From Hyphomicrobium sp. (GTDB taxonomy: Bacteria > Pseudomonadota > Alphaproteobacteria > Rhizobiales > Hyphomicrobiaceae), in contig JASBSU010000008.1 in the NCBI GenBank assembly GCA_030148725.1, forward strand, positions 1 to 64,000: DNA of 64,000 nucleotides. Direction: 5' to 3'. Of the stretch, positions 63,425 to 64,000 are shown in pieces. The notes under the pieces were generated by a model. It did no database searches, was not told the origin of the DNA, and was given only the letters and a program-made list of their open reading frames with translations. Both the position numbers and the translations under genes were made by a program. How positions within the stretch are numbered: the stretch's first letter is position 1; each line of letters opens with the position of its first letter.

Positions 63425-64000
63425 ATGCTCATCAACTACGGCTTCGAGATCGCTATCACCGTTCCGAGAGCGACACCGCTGATCTGTCTGCTCGACGTGC
63501 ACCCCGAGAGGCGCCCCGACATCAACTCGGAGACGCCGTTCCTCGTCCAGCCGGCGACGTCGTCGATGACGTATCTCGATGCGTTCGGAAACCAATGCCG
63601 CCGCCTTCTCGCCCCGCCGGGGCAGATCAAGTTCTGCATCGATGGCACGATCGTCGACAGCGGTAAGCTGGATGAAGTGAACCGGGGCGCGCGGGAAGTT
63701 CCCGTCGAGCACCTGCCGCATCATCTTCTGACGTTCGTCCTCGGCAGCCGGTATTGCGAGACGGACCGTCTCGGCCAGATCGCGTGGGACCTGTTCGGCG
63801 GGATGAAGCCCGGCTACGAGCGCGTCGAAGCCATCTGCGATTACGTGCACAACCAAATCACCTTCGGCTACAAGCACGCGCGTTCGACGCGCACGGCGCT
63901 CGAGGCGTTCGAGGAGCGCAAGGGCGTGTGCCGAGACTTCGCGCATCTCATGATCGCGTTCTGCCGGTGCCTCAACATCCCGGCGCGCTACGTCAACGGC
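63425..64000 (+). CDS. Transglutaminase-like protein (partial, cut by window end)
   Basis: The first 192 residues of a transglutaminase-type cysteine protease-fold protein. An N-terminal beta domain (LINYGFEIAITVPRATPLIC) is followed by the core, whose catalytic cysteine is in ERKGVCRDFAHLMIAFCRC near residue 170; the His and Asp partners should lie beyond the window. The family includes bacterial peptidases and peptide amidases of unknown substrate. ATG at 63425 has GAGGAA upstream. The opposite-strand frame over the same bases is a shadow. Confidence 0.88.
   Translation, partial: MLINYGFEIAITVPRATPLICLLDVHPERRPDINSETPFLVQPATSSMTYLDAFGNQCRRLLAPPGQIKFCIDGTIVDSGKLDEVNRGAREVPVEHLPHHLLTFVLGSRYCETDRLGQIAWDLFGGMKPGYERVEAICDYVHNQITFGYKHARSTRTALEAFEERKGVCRDFAHLMIAFCRCLNIPARYVNG

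Noticed and set aside
63395-63946. Leftward frame of 183 codons over the transglutaminase gene
   Set aside because: The rightward frame carries the clear GVCRDFAH transglutaminase motif and a good ribosome site; the leftward one has shadow composition.

Overview
The window reads as chromosomal DNA of a high-GC methylotrophic alphaproteobacterium of the order Hyphomicrobiales, most likely Hyphomicrobium or a close relative (inference). Supporting signs are a CcrM-type GANTC methyltransferase beside rnhB, the block mutY-DUF721-DsbA-DsbA-smc, polyhydroxybutyrate genes phaA/phaB/phaR, a lanthanide-type methanol dehydrogenase (XoxF), a dimethylglycine/sarcosine-dehydrogenase-like oxidoreductase, an Omp25/31-type outer membrane protein and an EcfG-like promoter in front of ku. 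Most of the window is core genome. There is no rRNA operon, prophage, insertion sequence or CRISPR array; the one tRNA is tRNA-Ser(CGA).

Layout. 0.1-7 kb: octaprenyl diphosphate synthase, a secreted Cys-rich protein, ispE, a TPR protein and ETF-ubiquinone oxidoreductase. 7-12.6 kb: uracil-DNA glycosylase, moaB, two unknown proteins, a glycosyltransferase, a radical SAM protein and rnhB. 12.6-18 kb: ccrM behind four GANTC sites, a flavin monooxygenase, ku and an RlpA-like protein. 18-25 kb: a CSS/EAL c-di-GMP phosphodiesterase, a DUF937-type membrane protein, mutY, a DciA-like DUF721 protein and two DsbA-like proteins. 25-33 kb: smc, a methyltransferase, gloB, a DUF985 cupin and a NYN/LOTUS-like putative RNase. 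33-41 kb: phaB-phaA divergent from phaR, then rpmF, mtgA with a very long proline-rich cytoplasmic tail, a short-chain prenyl synthase (ispA) and an outer membrane beta-barrel. 41-45 kb: an EF-hand lipoprotein, ispG and zur-znuC-znuB. 45-51.6 kb: an atypical thiolase, a 1072-residue membrane/coiled-coil protein of unknown function and a secreted VWA protein. 51.7-58 kb: an FAH-family protein, a choline-kinase-like phosphotransferase coupled to the FAD/GcvT oxidoreductase, and xoxF. 58-61.5 kb: a patch of very small genes, several below the usual ORF size cut-off. 61.5-64 kb: a small membrane protein, DUF4166, a GbsR-type regulator and a transglutaminase-like protein cut by the window end.

Functional links. 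Four isoprenoid genes (ispE, ispG, ispA and octaprenyl synthase) are scattered through the window and together serve the MEP pathway and quinone tail synthesis. ETF-QO would pass electrons from acyl-CoA and methylated-amine dehydrogenases to ubiquinone and is a plausible electron outlet for the dimethylglycine-dehydrogenase-like enzyme. phaA, phaB and phaR cover PHB precursor synthesis and its control; the synthase gene is elsewhere. zur, znuC and znuB form a zinc uptake operon lacking a local binding-protein gene.

The most unusual items are a family of GC-rich palindromic intergenic repeats mostly placed between convergent genes, the GANTC cluster at ccrM, the EcfG-like promoter at ku, the mtgA tail, the thiolase that lost its acid/base cysteine, the giant membrane protein with an internal duplication, and the micro-gene patch.
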